Assembly: GCF_001634285.1 (NCBI RefSeq) | Contig: NZ_CP015438.1 | Location: 880,001-944,000, forward strand | Source: Anoxybacillus amylolyticus | GTDB taxonomy: Bacteria > Bacillota > Bacilli > Bacillales > Anoxybacillaceae | Direction: 5' to 3' | DNA: 64,000 nucleotides | Shown: positions 8,489 to 18,457 of the stretch, piece by piece | Layout: each line of letters starts with the position of its first letter | How positions within the stretch are numbered: position 1 is the first letter of the stretch | Notes under the pieces: model-generated | Told to the model about the DNA's origin: nothing | The model's input: the letters and a program-made list of their open reading frames with translations, nothing else | Database searches by the model: none | Program-made: the position numbers and the translations under genes

Positions 8489-10384
8489 ATGGATATTTTA
8501 AAGAAAATTGCGAAATACCGGGAGGAAGAACAACGGTTAAAGTGGGAAGGAACCTTCGCTGAGTATTTAGAGGTTTTAAAAGAAAAGCCATGGGTTGCCC
8601 AGTCCGCTCATTCGCGTGTCTATAATATGATTAAAGACGCTGGGGTAGAAGAAGTTGATGGAAAAAAGAGATACAATTTCTTTAGCGGACAGTTGTTTGG
8701 ACTAGAAGAGGCGTTAGAACGGTTAGTAGAAGAGTATTTCCATCCCGCAGCAAAACGTCTAGATGTCCGAAAGCGAATTTTGTTATTGATGGGGCCTGTC
8801 GGCGGTGGGAAATCGACGCTTGTGACGATGTTAAAACGAGGACTAGAAGCGTATTCGTTGACAGATCGCGGGGCGGTATATGCAATTAAAGGATGTCCAA
8901 TGCACGAGGATCCATTGCATCTTGTCCCACATCATTTGCGCGATGAGTTTTATCGTGAATATGGCATTCGGATTGAAGGAGAGCTTTCCCCGTTGAATAT
9001 GATGCGGCTAGAAAAAGAATATGGTGGTCGAATTGAAGATGTCATAGTCGAACGCATTTTCTTTTCAGAAAATAAACGGGTTGGAATTGGTACCTTCAGT
9101 CCATCGGACCCGAAATCGCAGGATATCGCCGATTTGACGGGAAGTATTGATTTTTCTACGATCGCTCAATATGGCTCTGAGTCCGATCCACGTGCATATC
9201 GTTTCGATGGGGAACTGAATAAAGCGAATCGCGGAATTATGGAATTTCAAGAAATGCTAAAGTGCGACGAGAAATTTTTATGGCATTTGCTTTCTTTAAC
9301 ACAAGAAGGAAACTTTAAAGCAGGACGTTTTGCGCTAATTAGTGCCGATGAATTGATTATTGCGCATACGAATGAAACAGAGTATCGCTCTTTTATATCC
9401 AACAAAAAGAATGAGGCGCTTCATTCGCGGATTATCGTCATGCCAATTCCGTATAATTTAAAAGTGTCGGAAGAGGAGCGGATTTATGAAAAAATGATTC
9501 GCGAAAGCGATGTGGCGGATGTGCATATTGCCCCGCATACGCTTCGAGTGGCAGCGATGTTTACGATTTTGACACGTCTAAAGGAACCGAAACGCTCTGA
9601 CATTGACTTAGTGAAAAAAATGCGTTTATATGATGGAGAGGCAGTGGAAGGATTTAGCGAAGTAGATGTGGAGGAGTTGAAAAAAGAGTATCCGGATGAA
9701 GGGATGAGCGGTATTGATCCGCGTTATGTCATTAACCGCATTTCTTCTTGTATTATTCGGAAGGAAGTTCCTTCAATTAATGCGCTTGATGTGCTTCGTT
9801 CGTTAAAAGAAGGGCTTGACCAACATCCATCGATTTCGAATGAAGATCGGGAGCGGTATTTAAACTTTATTTCGCTTGCTCGAAAAGAATATGACGAAAT
9901 CGCGAAAAAAGAAGTGCAAAAGGCGTTCGTTTATTCGTATGAAGAATCAGCGAAGACATTAATGGATAACTATTTAGATAACGTAGAGGCGTATTGTAAT
10001 AAAACGAAGTTGCGCGATCCGTTGACAGGGGAAGAAATGAACCCGGATGAAAAACTGATGCGTTCGATTGAAGAACAAATCGGCATTTCAGAAAACGCGA
10101 AAAAGGCGTTTCGTGAAGAAATTTTAATTCGCATTTCGGCATATGCACGAAAAGGGCAGCGTTTTGATTATAACTCGCATGAACGGCTGCGCGAAGCGAT
10201 CCAGAAGAAATTGTTCGCCGATTTAAAGGACATTGTCAAAATTACGACATCGACGAAAACGCCAGATGAGCAGCAATTAAAAAGAATTAACGAAGTCGTG
10301 GCTCGTCTCATTGATGAATACGGGTATAATTCCACATCGGCGAACGAACTGCTTCGCTATGTGGGCAGTTTGTTAAACCGCTAA
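8489..10384 (+). CDS. prkA: PrkA AAA+ serine protein kinase/ATPase
   Basis: A 631-residue PrkA protein with the usual length. The Walker A motif GPVGGGKS sits near residue 102. The AAA_PrkA domain occupies about the first 380 residues, and a C-terminal kinase-like domain follows. In Bacilli PrkA acts in the mother cell and promotes sporulation; both kinase and ATPase/protease-like activities have been reported for the family. ATG at 8489 follows GGGGAGG. The partner gene yhbH comes next, as in B. subtilis. Confidence 0.95.
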   Translation: MDILKKIAKYREEEQRLKWEGTFAEYLEVLKEKPWVAQSAHSRVYNMIKDAGVEEVDGKKRYNFFSGQLFGLEEALERLVEEYFHPAAKRLDVRKRILLLMGPVGGGKSTLVTMLKRGLEAYSLTDRGAVYAIKGCPMHEDPLHLVPHHLRDEFYREYGIRIEGELSPLNMMRLEKEYGGRIEDVIVERIFFSENKRVGIGTFSPSDPKSQDIADLTGSIDFSTIAQYGSESDPRAYRFDGELNKANRGIMEFQEMLKCDEKFLWHLLSLTQEGNFKAGRFALISADELIIAHTNETEYRSFISNKKNEALHSRIIVMPIPYNLKVSEEERIYEKMIRESDVADVHIAPHTLRVAAMFTILTRLKEPKRSDIDLVKKMRLYDGEAVEGFSEVDVEELKKEYPDEGMSGIDPRYVINRISSCIIRKEVPSINALDVLRSLKEGLDQHPSISNEDRERYLNFISLARKEYDEIAKKEVQKAFVYSYEESAKTLMDNYLDNVEAYCNKTKLRDPLTGEEMNPDEKLMRSIEEQIGISENAKKAFREEILIRISAYARKGQRFDYNSHERLREAIQKKLFADLKDIVKITTSTKTPDEQQLKRINEVVARLIDEYGYNSTSANELLRYVGSLLNR

Positions 10385-10567
10385 GCATGCCTACAGGGCG
10401 TGCTTCTTCTCATTTTAGGCTTGTCCGTCGGTTGAATTTCCCTAATTATTTGTCAATTATTTAAGTTTTTTGCATAGGATAGAGTAAACAACCGTTATTA
10501 TTGTATGTCGTAGACGCCAACATCAGTATATGATGAAAATTAAAAAAAGTGATAAGGAGGGGAAACG

Positions 10568-11728
10568 ATGAGCGGAAATTTTGTTGTGTCAAAAGAAGAC
10601 TGGTCCCTCCATCGGAAAGGACATGATGATCAACAAAGACACCAAGAGAAAGTGAAAGAAGCCATTAAAAATAATTTAGCAGATTTAATCACAGAAGAAA
10701 GCATCATTATGTCCAACGGTCGCGATGTCATTAAAATTCCGATTCGTTCTTTAGATGAATATAAAATTCGGTATAACTACGATAAAAATAAGCATGTCGG
10801 CCAAGGAGATGGGGACAGTCAAGTAGGCGATGTCGTTGCCCGCGATGGCTCTAGTGATGGGCAGAAAGGACCAGGAACGGGGCAAGGTGCTGGCGACCAA
10901 GCCGGACATGATTATTACGAGGCAGAAGTATCGCTACTGGAGTTGCAAGAAGCGTTGTTCAGCCAGCTCGAATTGCCGGATTTGAAGCGAAAAGAAATGG
11001 ATCAAAACATCGTTCAACATATTCAGTTTAATGATATTCGGCGTACAGGGTTGATGGGGAACATTGATAAAAAACGGACGATGATGACTGCGTTCAAGCG
11101 GAATGCGATGAGCGGAAACCCGAGTTTCTATCCGATTTATCCGGAAGATTTAAAATTTAAAACGTGGAATGAAGTGGTAAAGCCGGATTCGAAAGCGGTT
11201 GTTTTGGCAATGATGGATACGAGCGGCTCGATGGGCTTATGGGAAAAATATATGGCGAGAAGTTTTTTCTTCTGGATGACCCGTTTTTTACGGACGAAAT
11301 ACCAAACGGTCGACATTGTATTTATTGCGCATCATACGGAAGCGAAAGTCGTGACAGAAGAAGAATTTTTTACAAAAGGAGAAAGCGGTGGCACGATTTG
11401 CTCTTCGGCCTATCGAAAAGCGCTCGAATTAATTGAAACGCAGTATTCTCCGTCCCGTTATAACATTTACCCATTCCATTTTTCAGATGGCGATAACCTC
11501 ACGTCAGATAATGCGCGCTGTGTAAAACTTGTCAATGAGCTGATGAAAGTATCGAATATGTTCGGATACGGAGAAGTGAATCAGTACAATCGCCATTCAA
11601 CGCTTATGTCCGCATATAAAAACATTAAAGACGAAAAGTTCCGCTACTATATCCTCAAACAAAAATCAGACGTCTTTCACGCGATGAAGACGTTTTTCCG
11701 CAAAGAAGAAAATAAAATGCTCGTATAA
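10568..11728 (+). CDS. yhbH: YhbH, DUF444 sporulation protein with VWA-like fold
   Basis: The 386-residue product is a DUF444 family member. After an acidic, Gly/Asp-rich low-complexity segment (about residues 75-115), a von Willebrand A-like domain carries the MIDAS-type motif DTSGSM near residue 217. ATG at 10568 follows AAGGAGGGGAAACG. DUF444 genes are routinely found with prkA and spoVR; all three are in this window, although spoVR lies 28 kb away. The molecular role is not established. It probably works with PrkA in sporulation. Confidence 0.92.
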   Translation: MSGNFVVSKEDWSLHRKGHDDQQRHQEKVKEAIKNNLADLITEESIIMSNGRDVIKIPIRSLDEYKIRYNYDKNKHVGQGDGDSQVGDVVARDGSSDGQKGPGTGQGAGDQAGHDYYEAEVSLLELQEALFSQLELPDLKRKEMDQNIVQHIQFNDIRRTGLMGNIDKKRTMMTAFKRNAMSGNPSFYPIYPEDLKFKTWNEVVKPDSKAVVLAMMDTSGSMGLWEKYMARSFFFWMTRFLRTKYQTVDIVFIAHHTEAKVVTEEEFFTKGESGGTICSSAYRKALELIETQYSPSRYNIYPFHFSDGDNLTSDNARCVKLVNELMKVSNMFGYGEVNQYNRHSTLMSAYKNIKDEKFRYYILKQKSDVFHAMKTFFRKEENKMLV

Positions 11729-11755
11729 CCCCTTGCGTGATGCAGGGGGTTTTTT
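11728..11755 (+). terminator. Terminator after yhbH
   Basis: ACCCCTTGC/GCAGGGGGT stem followed by six T. Confidence 0.85.
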
Positions 11756-11825
11756 AAGGATTATGAACATGCTGGGAGCAATTTTTTGTTCATTTTTCAG
11801 TTTTGCTGAAAGGAAAACACCACTT

Positions 11826-11874
11826 TTTACATAAATTAACATTTAATTTACGAATCTATTGAAATATTTTAACA
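11826..11874 (+). promoter_or_regulatory. Candidate Pho box upstream of the PhoX-type phosphatase
   Basis: TTTACA (11826), TTAACA (11836), TTTACG (11847) and TTAACA (11869) resemble PhoP half-sites (TT[ACT]A[CT]A). The last three are phased at 11 and 22 bp, the spacing that PhoP dimers prefer. The site stands 50-100 bp before the start of a predicted secreted phosphatase. Confidence 0.5.
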
Positions 11875-11924
11875 ATGATCCTGTTAAATGTAAGTAGGAC
11901 ATTTATTTTATTACAAGGAGGAAA

Positions 11925-13886
11925 ATGATGAAAAGGAAAGGAATTGTCGTTGCTTTGGCTCTTGGAATTATGGCTCCGGCATTGCACCCATCTCAAGCCG
12001 CAACAAAAGAAGTAAAGATTGAATCGATCTCATTTAGCGGCTCGAGAGTACCAACTACCGCTGAAGAAATGAGCAAGCCGTTTACAACAGCTTCAGTTGT
12101 TGTAAAGTATACAGATGGAAAAACAAAAAACTTCCCGCTTACATATAAGCAGCTTTTTAAAACAACCGATCAGTTTAAAATGTCCAATGGCGAGACGTTC
12201 TCAGCAGGTACACCAACAGATTATTATGGTGATCCCATTACAGACAAATCTGTAGACGGAAAACCTGTTCACTATGTATCTGATGCACCAGATGCGAACA
12301 GTCTGCTTCGCCCAATGAAAGACGGTTCTTTGTATCTTGTTTCTCATTATGAATATGATTCTTTAGACAATGCTGGAAATCCGGCATGGCGCCGCGTACC
12401 TGCTTCGATGACGTTAACGAAACTATATCAAAATATGAAAACAGGAGAGCTAAAGGTTGCAACTGTTGATAAAATTGATGTTTCAACAGTAAACGGTTTA
12501 TGGGTGCCGTGCAACGGCTCGTTAACGCCATGGAATACGCACTTAGGTTCAGAGGAATATGAGCCTGATGCTCGTTCATTTGAATTTGACACATCAGATA
12601 AGCCCAGTCAATCAACAGCTCATTTAAAAGATTTTGCAAAGCTATATTTTGATGATGAGAAAAAAGCAAACCCTTATTATTACGGCTTTATTCCTGAAGT
12701 GTTTGTCAGTTCTGACGGAATGACGCGCGTTGTGAAACATTACAGTACTGGACGTCGTTCTAATGAATTGATGGTTGTCATGCCGGATGAGCGTACCGCT
12801 TACTTTGGAGACGATGGCGAATATACAATGCTGTTTATGTATGTGGCTGATAAGCCACGTGATTTGTCAGCTGGCACATTGTATGCGGCGAAGTTTATAC
12901 AAACAAGTGCAGAAAACGGCGGGACCGGCAATTTAGAATGGATTAAACTCGGGCATGCGACGGATAAAGAAATTAAACGGATCATTGATAAAAGCATTAA
13001 ATTCAGCGATATTTTTGAAGTGTCGAATGAACCAAAAGAAGGGTTTACTCCTGTTAAGCAATACTCAGGACAAGGTGCAAACTATGGCAAAATAGAATAT
13101 TTGAAATTGAAGCCGGGTATGGAAAAAGCTGCGGCATTCTTGGAGACGCGCCGTTATGCAGCGATGTTGGGGGCAACAAGCGAGTTTAATAAAATGGAAG
13201 GTTTAGCGGTGAACGCGAAAGACAAAAAAGTGTATGTGGCCATTTCCGACATTAGTAAAGGGATGGAGAAAAACAATCAAGACCCAACGGATCACATTCA
13301 ATTACCGAAAGTGAAAGCTGGTGCGGTTTATGAGTTAAGCTTAGAGCCAAGACAAAAGAGCACAGCTGGTGAGCCGATTAACAGTGAGTATGTTGCTTCT
13401 TCTATGAAAGCGCTCATTGTCGGTGAAGATTTGGCTCAACCTGACGCTTACGGCAATAAAGCGAACGTGAATAAAATTGCTGGCCCGGATAACTTAAGCT
13501 TTTCTGAGGATTATCGCACATTGTTTATCGGAGAAGACAGTAGCCAACATATTAACAATTTTGTATGGGCGTATAATGTGGATACGAAAAAATTATCCCG
13601 CATTTTATCTGTTCCCGCTGGTGCAGAGGCAACAGGACTTCAAGCGATTGATAACCGAAATGGGTTTAGCTACATTATGAGCAATTTCCAGCATCCGGGG
13701 GACGAATTAGACCATTTTGCACCGACAGCTGTCCAACTTGAGGATGTGAAAAAAGCGCTCAATGCTACATATGGAATTGATCAAGCCGGAGCTGTTGGCT
13801 ATATCCAAGGATTGCCGAACATTCAGAAACTGCAGGAGGAATTAAAGAAACAGCAAAAAGCTCAACAGAGCAACAAGAAAAAATAA
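11925..13886 (+). CDS. phoX: Secreted PhoX/DUF839-family phosphatase
   Basis: A 653-residue exported protein. The N-terminus (MKRKG, hydrophobic stretch, then HPSQAA) is a Sec-type signal peptide with likely cleavage near residue 26. The remainder matches the DUF839/PhoX beta-propeller family of Ca/Fe-dependent alkaline phosphatases. NKMEGLAVNAKDKKVYVAIS and GPDNLSFSEDYRTLFIGEDS are family-type blade motifs. The C-terminus ends in a Lys/Gln-rich tail. The ribosome site AAGGAGGAAAATG precedes two ATGs; the first at 11925 is used here. Strong terminators on both sides make it monocistronic. The Pho-box-like upstream region suggests induction by phosphate starvation; substrate preference is inferred. 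Confidence 0.8.
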   Translation: MMKRKGIVVALALGIMAPALHPSQAATKEVKIESISFSGSRVPTTAEEMSKPFTTASVVVKYTDGKTKNFPLTYKQLFKTTDQFKMSNGETFSAGTPTDYYGDPITDKSVDGKPVHYVSDAPDANSLLRPMKDGSLYLVSHYEYDSLDNAGNPAWRRVPASMTLTKLYQNMKTGELKVATVDKIDVSTVNGLWVPCNGSLTPWNTHLGSEEYEPDARSFEFDTSDKPSQSTAHLKDFAKLYFDDEKKANPYYYGFIPEVFVSSDGMTRVVKHYSTGRRSNELMVVMPDERTAYFGDDGEYTMLFMYVADKPRDLSAGTLYAAKFIQTSAENGGTGNLEWIKLGHATDKEIKRIIDKSIKFSDIFEVSNEPKEGFTPVKQYSGQGANYGKIEYLKLKPGMEKAAAFLETRRYAAMLGATSEFNKMEGLAVNAKDKKVYVAISDISKGMEKNNQDPTDHIQLPKVKAGAVYELSLEPRQKSTAGEPINSEYVASSMKALIVGEDLAQPDAYGNKANVNKIAGPDNLSFSEDYRTLFIGEDSSQHINNFVWAYNVDTKKLSRILSVPAGAEATGLQAIDNRNGFSYIMSNFQHPGDELDHFAPTAVQLEDVKKALNATYGIDQAGAVGYIQGLPNIQKLQEELKKQQKAQQSNKKK

Positions 13887-13899
13887 GAGACAAAAAGAA

Positions 13900-13935
13900 A
13901 GTCTGCCCCATAAATTATTGGAGCAGACTTTTTTA
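13900..13935 (+). terminator. Terminator after phoX
   Basis: AGTCTGCCCCA/TGGAGCAGACT stem with a following T run. Confidence 0.85.
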
Positions 13936-13971
13936 TACGATAGCAGGTGAGTTGATTAACCAATAGAAAAC

Positions 13972-14120
13972 CAGTTAAGAAGGCTCTATTCCTAGCTTTT
14001 CTGCCGTAGTTGGCTAAGCTTTGCTTAGGCTTAACCTCCGGGCTTGTGCGATCTTCACAGAGCCAAGGATGGCGACATTTCGCCGTTGCTCGCAGGACGC
14101 GGACTGCCTTTAGGCGCAAT
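13972..14120. repeat. GC-rich interspersed repeat (second member)
   Basis: This block between two convergent genes contains GGGCTTGTGCGATCTTC, shared in near-identical form with the repeat at 55840 (GGGCTTGTGCGCTCTTC), plus short hairpins such as CTAAGCTTTGCTTAG. It has no plausible coding content. Confidence 0.5.
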
Positions 14121-14142
14121 TGGGGACACTTTGCGTTTTTCT

Positions 14143-14835
14143 TTACTGTTTATTAGAAGAACTTGTCGGTTCGTTCGGATTGTCTAAGCTTTCATTTGGT
14201 TTTGTCACTTCTGTTTTTTCCACTGTAGAGAGCATTGCGAAAATCGGCTCAAGCACTTCTTGTTCGCGTGGTGTTTGGATGTTGACAATCATTGGCACAT
14301 TCCCTTTAAGCCAAATGACGTTGACAGCCGTGTCATTTGTATAAGCCTTATACCAAACAGCGTCATGCAACAATCCTTGCAACGTATCGGTTGGTTGGCG
14401 AGCAGCATCAGCGGAAACGGCTTTTGCTTGTTCTTCGACCGTTTTTCCGTAGTCTATCTCCCCACCTTCTGGATGAAGCAAACTAATTCGGACGAACGAA
14501 TCATCTTTTAAAAGCACGTCTGCGTTCGGTTCTTCCGCTTCTAATTCCCATCCTTCTAATACGTAAAGGGAAAATGACTGATTTTCGCTCGTTTTTAAAT
14601 AAGCCATTTCTTCGTATGTTTTCCCGTTTCGGGTATAGCTCAATTTTTTTTCTAATAAACGAATTTTTTTGTTTTGTTCTTGGTGGTCGGTTGATGCTCC
14701 TTGTGTTTGTTCGCTGCTTTGTTTTTCCGTGTGTTTGCTTGGTAATGTTTTTGCTGCTTCTTGTTGTGTACCGCATCCCGATAAGAGCGAAAGCCCCAAT
14801 ATAGAAACAGCAGCGGCTTTGTATAACGGTTTCAT
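14143..14835 (-). CDS. Putative lipoprotein of unknown function
   Basis: The 230-residue product begins with a lipoprotein signal peptide whose lipobox LLSGC places the lipidated Cys at residue 21. A Gln/Ser/Thr-rich linker follows (about 25-55), then a globular domain of some 150 residues with mixed strand and helix character, then an Asn/Pro/Ser-rich tail. AAGGAGGTTTTTT precedes the ATG. It lies downstream of the dctSR genes on the same strand, about 100 bp away, but nothing ties it to dicarboxylates. I do not recognise the family. Confidence 0.75.
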   Translation of the reverse strand: MKPLYKAAAVSILGLSLLSGCGTQQEAAKTLPSKHTEKQSSEQTQGASTDHQEQNKKIRLLEKKLSYTRNGKTYEEMAYLKTSENQSFSLYVLEGWELEAEEPNADVLLKDDSFVRISLLHPEGGEIDYGKTVEEQAKAVSADAARQPTDTLQGLLHDAVWYKAYTNDTAVNVIWLKGNVPMIVNIQTPREQEVLEPIFAMLSTVEKTEVTKPNESLDNPNEPTSSSNKQ

Positions 14836-14937
14836 TAAAAAACCTCCTTCGTTGTGGCAAAAGGTGTTTACACGATTAGTCGAGATGAGAAAAGAAAGGT
14901 TACATCTATATTATCAAAATATAGAGCTCCCGTAAAA

Positions 14938-15609
14938 TTATGGTCGTTTTATATAGCGGTTTACTGGTCTACCGACACCGCCATATTGAATGTCAAGCTG
15001 CACTTTTTGTTGTTTCTCTAAATACTCTAAATACCTCCGAGCAGTGACGCGAGCAATGCCGACTCCCTCTGCCACTTCTTCCGCAGAAACAGGAGCGGTT
15101 TGTTGTTGCAAAAAGTCGACAATTTTTTGTAAAGTAATGTCATTCAGTCCTTTTGGAAGTTCGAACCGCCTCTCTTTTTCGTTAGACTGTAAAAGAGCGT
15201 CTAACTCTTTTTGCGTAACTTTTTCTTTTGTCTTTAATGTTTGACGGAAGGTGTGGTAATGCTCAAGTGCTTGTTTCAGCCGTTCAAACTTGAACGGTTT
15301 CATAATATAGTCAAAAGCCCCGTTTTGCAACATGCGCCGAACCGTTTCTATATCGTTAGCAGCAGTAATTGCAATGACATCCACTTCGAGTTTTTCTGTT
15401 CGGATAGCTTGGATTGTTTCAAGTCCATCTTTTAACGGCATATAAATATCAATAATTACTAAATCAGGTCGAAAATTGCGAACCATCTCCATTCCTTGCA
15501 CACCATTAGCGGCCATGCCGATGACACGAAATGGAGGGACTTGTTCGATAAATTGGCGATTTACTTCTTGTACCATTGGGTCATCTTCTATTAATACCAC
15601 TTTATACAT
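14938..15609 (-). CDS. dctR: Response regulator DctR (CitB/DcuR type)
   Basis: The 223-residue product has an N-terminal receiver domain with acidic pocket EDD and phospho-acceptor Asp in DLVIIDIYMP. A C-terminal winged-helix domain typical of the DctR/CitT/DcuR group follows (GVGIARVTARRYLEYLE). It would activate the dicarboxylate transporter gene dctP when phosphorylated by DctS. ATG at 15609 follows GAGGGGATGGG; a GTG five codons upstream overlaps the kinase stop codon. The kinase gene lies immediately upstream, so the two form one operon. Confidence 0.92.
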   Translation of the reverse strand: MYKVVLIEDDPMVQEVNRQFIEQVPPFRVIGMAANGVQGMEMVRNFRPDLVIIDIYMPLKDGLETIQAIRTEKLEVDVIAITAANDIETVRRMLQNGAFDYIMKPFKFERLKQALEHYHTFRQTLKTKEKVTQKELDALLQSNEKERRFELPKGLNDITLQKIVDFLQQQTAPVSAEEVAEGVGIARVTARRYLEYLEKQQKVQLDIQYGGVGRPVNRYIKRP

Positions 15610-15620
15610 TTCCCATCCCC

Positions 15621-17198
15621 TCACATTTCAAATGTAATGGTAAAAATCGTTCCTTTTCCTTTTTCCGATGTAACGTGAATGGTTCCATTCCCTTTGTCGA
15701 CGATTTGTTTGATTAAGTATAAGCCGATGCCACGTCCTGCTGTTTTTTTGGTAGAAAATCCTTCATCAAACATTTGAGCTTGTACCGATTCTTCCATGCC
15801 GCAGCCGTTATCTTCCACGGATAGCGATAAAATTTCATCGGTTTGATCGATGCTAATATACACTTCTTTCGGACGGTCGCCAACCGTTTGAAACGAATCA
15901 AAGGCATTTTCAATTAAATTGCCAAGGATTACGACGAAATCGTGATGATCTAAAGATTTTGGAAATTGGTGCAATTGGCTATGACGGTCAATCGTTACAG
16001 TAATCCCTAGTTCCTTTCCACGGCTAATTTTGCTCAAAAGAAGACCGGAAATGCTTTCGTTTTTAATATTTTTGCTTAAAAAGCGAATGATTTCTTCTTG
16101 TTCGGCGGTGACTTGAAATACGTATTCTAGCGCCTTTTCTTTATGTCCTAGTTGAATGAGTCCAGCGATTGTATGGAGTTTGTTCATATATTCATGCGAC
16201 TGTACGCGAAGAGCGCTGACGAACGCTTTTACACCTGTCAGTTCTTCCGCTAGTTTCCTTACTTCCGTCTGGTCTTGGAAAATAGCGACCGCTCCTACTG
16301 TTTTTCCGTTGATTTGAATTGGGATGCGATTGCTTAAAATCGTTAAATTTCGAATTTGTAATTCTTTGTTATAAATTGGCTGATTTATTTGTAAAACTTC
16401 TGGTAAATGAGTATCAGGAAGAACGGAACGAATAGGTTTTCCGATGACATCTTCTGTTACACCAAGCATCGTTTTCGCTTTATCGTTAAAAATAGTAATG
16501 CGTTCGTCTGTATCAATGGCAATAACTCCTTCGTGCATTGCGTTAAATGTTTCTGTCCGCTCCACTAGTAGTTTTGCAATTTCATGCGGCTCAAGTTGAA
16601 ACATTTGTTGCTTAATATGTGAAGCCAATTGCCATGCGCCAAAGCCGCCAAATAACAAAGAAAGACCTGTAGTCACTATAACTTCCGCTTTTAATGATAG
16701 AAGCACTTGGATAAAGCTTGGGAGTAGGTATGCAGCAATGACAACCCCAATTTGGTTATGGTTATCGTCCATTACCGGAACAAAGGCGCGAACGACCGTG
16801 CCGATTTCTCCGCGTGCTTTTGAAGTATAGGTGTGTTCCGCAAACGCTGGTCCCTCATCTTTACTGTTAGAGCGTTTCCCAATCATTTCTTTGACAGGAT
16901 GAGAAAGACGAATTTTATGCATATCAAGAACGGTAATGTAAGTAGCACCGTGAATGACGCGTAACCGTTCGACAATCGGATTGATTTTGTCTCGTTCTTT
17001 TTTTGTTCCTGTTATTTTTTGTTTAATTTCTGGAAGCTCAGCTACGGTACGGGCTGTTAATAGCGCCCGTTGCTTTAGCTCTTCTTCTTTTGTATGCATA
17101 AAGTTTCCAACGACGATGAGTCCTCCGAGTAACAATGAGAAACTAACAATAAAGAAAATAAGCGCAGTAATTTTCCAACGAATCGATAAACGTTTCAT
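15621..17198 (-). CDS. dctS: Sensor histidine kinase DctS (CitA/DcuS type)
   Basis: A 525-residue membrane sensor. A first transmembrane helix lies near residues 8-28, followed by an extracytoplasmic PASC-type sensor domain with RLVHPVKE-like family sequence (LSHPVKEMIG), a second helix, a cytoplasmic PAS domain and a SpoOB-type kinase core. The phosphorylated His lies in SHEYMNKLHTI; the N box is ENAFDSF and the G boxes are DNGCGM and GRGIGLYL. ATG at 17198 follows GAGGGAGAAAG. It is divergent from dctB, and in B. subtilis DctS works together with DctB and the transporter as a sensory unit for C4-dicarboxylates. Confidence 0.93.
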   Translation of the reverse strand: MKRLSIRWKITALIFFIVSFSLLLGGLIVVGNFMHTKEEELKQRALLTARTVAELPEIKQKITGTKKERDKINPIVERLRVIHGATYITVLDMHKIRLSHPVKEMIGKRSNSKDEGPAFAEHTYTSKARGEIGTVVRAFVPVMDDNHNQIGVVIAAYLLPSFIQVLLSLKAEVIVTTGLSLLFGGFGAWQLASHIKQQMFQLEPHEIAKLLVERTETFNAMHEGVIAIDTDERITIFNDKAKTMLGVTEDVIGKPIRSVLPDTHLPEVLQINQPIYNKELQIRNLTILSNRIPIQINGKTVGAVAIFQDQTEVRKLAEELTGVKAFVSALRVQSHEYMNKLHTIAGLIQLGHKEKALEYVFQVTAEQEEIIRFLSKNIKNESISGLLLSKISRGKELGITVTIDRHSQLHQFPKSLDHHDFVVILGNLIENAFDSFQTVGDRPKEVYISIDQTDEILSLSVEDNGCGMEESVQAQMFDEGFSTKKTAGRGIGLYLIKQIVDKGNGTIHVTSEKGKGTIFTITFEM

Positions 17199-17294
17199 TC
17201 TTTCTCCCTCGGTCAATCGTTCTCGTTCTATTTTAACATTTCTTTTTTTCTGTGTTAGAATTTTCTTAAATCAATCGCTAAGTGGTGTAGGGAA

Positions 17295-18329
17295 ATGAAA
17301 AAATGGTGGTTCGTCAGTGGACTGTTGTTTGTCGTAATAGGAGTGGTGATGTTTGTTGGGCAAAAACAAACATCTAACCAAATCGTGTATGATGAGGAAC
17401 AAAAAGGTTTACATGAGCAAATTGTGATTTATTTTAGCCATGTCGTAGCGGAAAATACGCCGAAAGGGTTAGCAGCGCAAAAATTCGCAGAACTTGTCGA
17501 GGAGAAAACAAACGGTCGCGTCAAAATCGAAGTATTCCCGAACGGCTCGCTTTATTCTGACGATGAAGAAATCGATGCACTTTTGCGTGGCGACATTCAA
17601 ATGATTGCCCCGTCCGTATCAAAGGTGACGCAATTACTTCCGGAATGGCAAGTGCTCGATTTGCCGTTTATTTTTGAAAACTACGATGACGTGGAACGGG
17701 TGTTTACGGGGAACGTGGGCAAAAGTTTATTAGCGATGTTAGAAAAAAAAGGGATGAAAGGATTAGCGTTATGGGGGAATGGCTTTAAGCAAATGACGAG
17801 CAACCGTCGTCTGCTTATCGAGCCAAGTGATTTTTCGGGATTGAAATTCCGTGTTATGCCAAGTGAAATAATCGAAAAACAATTTCAGCTTCTAGGGGCG
17901 AAGCCAATCGTGGTACCGTTTGATCGTGTGTATGAATCGTTAGAAAAACATGAGTTTGATGGACAAGAAAATACGATTTCGAACATTTATTCGAAAAACT
18001 TTTATCAGTTTCAAACGTATTTGACGATTAGTAACCACGGCTATCTTGGGTACGCAGTCATCGTGAACAAACACTTTTGGGATAAATTGCCGAAAGATAT
18101 ACAACAAAAGATTACAGAAGCGATGCAAGAAACGTCTGCTTGGAATTTAAAACAATCCAAAAAGCAAAATGAAGCAGAGCTAGCGAAAATGAAACAAAAT
18201 CCACAGATGCATATTTACGAACTAACGGAGAAGGAACAAAAAGCGTGGAAACAAAAATTTGCACCTTTATATAACGAGTTTGAGCGAGAATTTGGAAGCA
18301 AGCTCTTGCGGCAAATTAAAGCTGAGTGA
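17295..18329 (+). CDS. dctB: C4-dicarboxylate-binding protein DctB (TRAP DctP family)
   Basis: A 344-residue extracytoplasmic binding protein of the TRAP solute-receptor (DctP) family. An N-terminal hydrophobic segment (about residues 4-22) acts as anchor or signal; no lipobox is seen. Family motifs include KFAELVEEKTNGRVKIEVFP and a conserved Arg region FRVMPSE. No TRAP permease genes (DctQM) are nearby; instead the DAACS-type carrier dctP follows. This matches the B. subtilis dctB-dctS-dctR-dctP arrangement, where DctB has a sensory rather than a transport role. The start lacks a strong ribosome site (AGGGAAATG). Confidence 0.9.
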   Translation: MKKWWFVSGLLFVVIGVVMFVGQKQTSNQIVYDEEQKGLHEQIVIYFSHVVAENTPKGLAAQKFAELVEEKTNGRVKIEVFPNGSLYSDDEEIDALLRGDIQMIAPSVSKVTQLLPEWQVLDLPFIFENYDDVERVFTGNVGKSLLAMLEKKGMKGLALWGNGFKQMTSNRRLLIEPSDFSGLKFRVMPSEIIEKQFQLLGAKPIVVPFDRVYESLEKHEFDGQENTISNIYSKNFYQFQTYLTISNHGYLGYAVIVNKHFWDKLPKDIQQKITEAMQETSAWNLKQSKKQNEAELAKMKQNPQMHIYELTEKEQKAWKQKFAPLYNEFEREFGSKLLRQIKAE

Positions 18330-18350
18330 TAGGCTCAGCTTTCTTTTTTT
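18318..18350 (+). terminator. Terminator after dctB
   Basis: AAAGCTGAG/CTCAGCTTT stem overlapping the stop codon of dctB, followed by a T run. Confidence 0.8.
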
Positions 18351-18443
18351 GGAGACCAAAATGAACAAAACGACCAATAGTAACATAATATTCAAATTTT
18401 TAAAAATATTCGTTACGATACAATCAACAAAGGGGTTTAAATT

Positions 18444-18457
18444 TGAAAGCGTTATCA
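18444..18457 (+). promoter_or_regulatory. cre site (CcpA operator) upstream of dctP
   Basis: TGAAAGCGTTATCA matches the cre consensus TGWAANCGNTNWCA at every position and ends 25 bp before the dctP start codon. This position fits catabolite repression by roadblock, sensible for a secondary carbon source carrier. Confidence 0.75.

Noticed and set aside
12238-12669. 143-residue frame on the minus strand within phoX
   Set aside because: It lies wholly inside a well-supported gene and has no ribosome site or recognisable domain.
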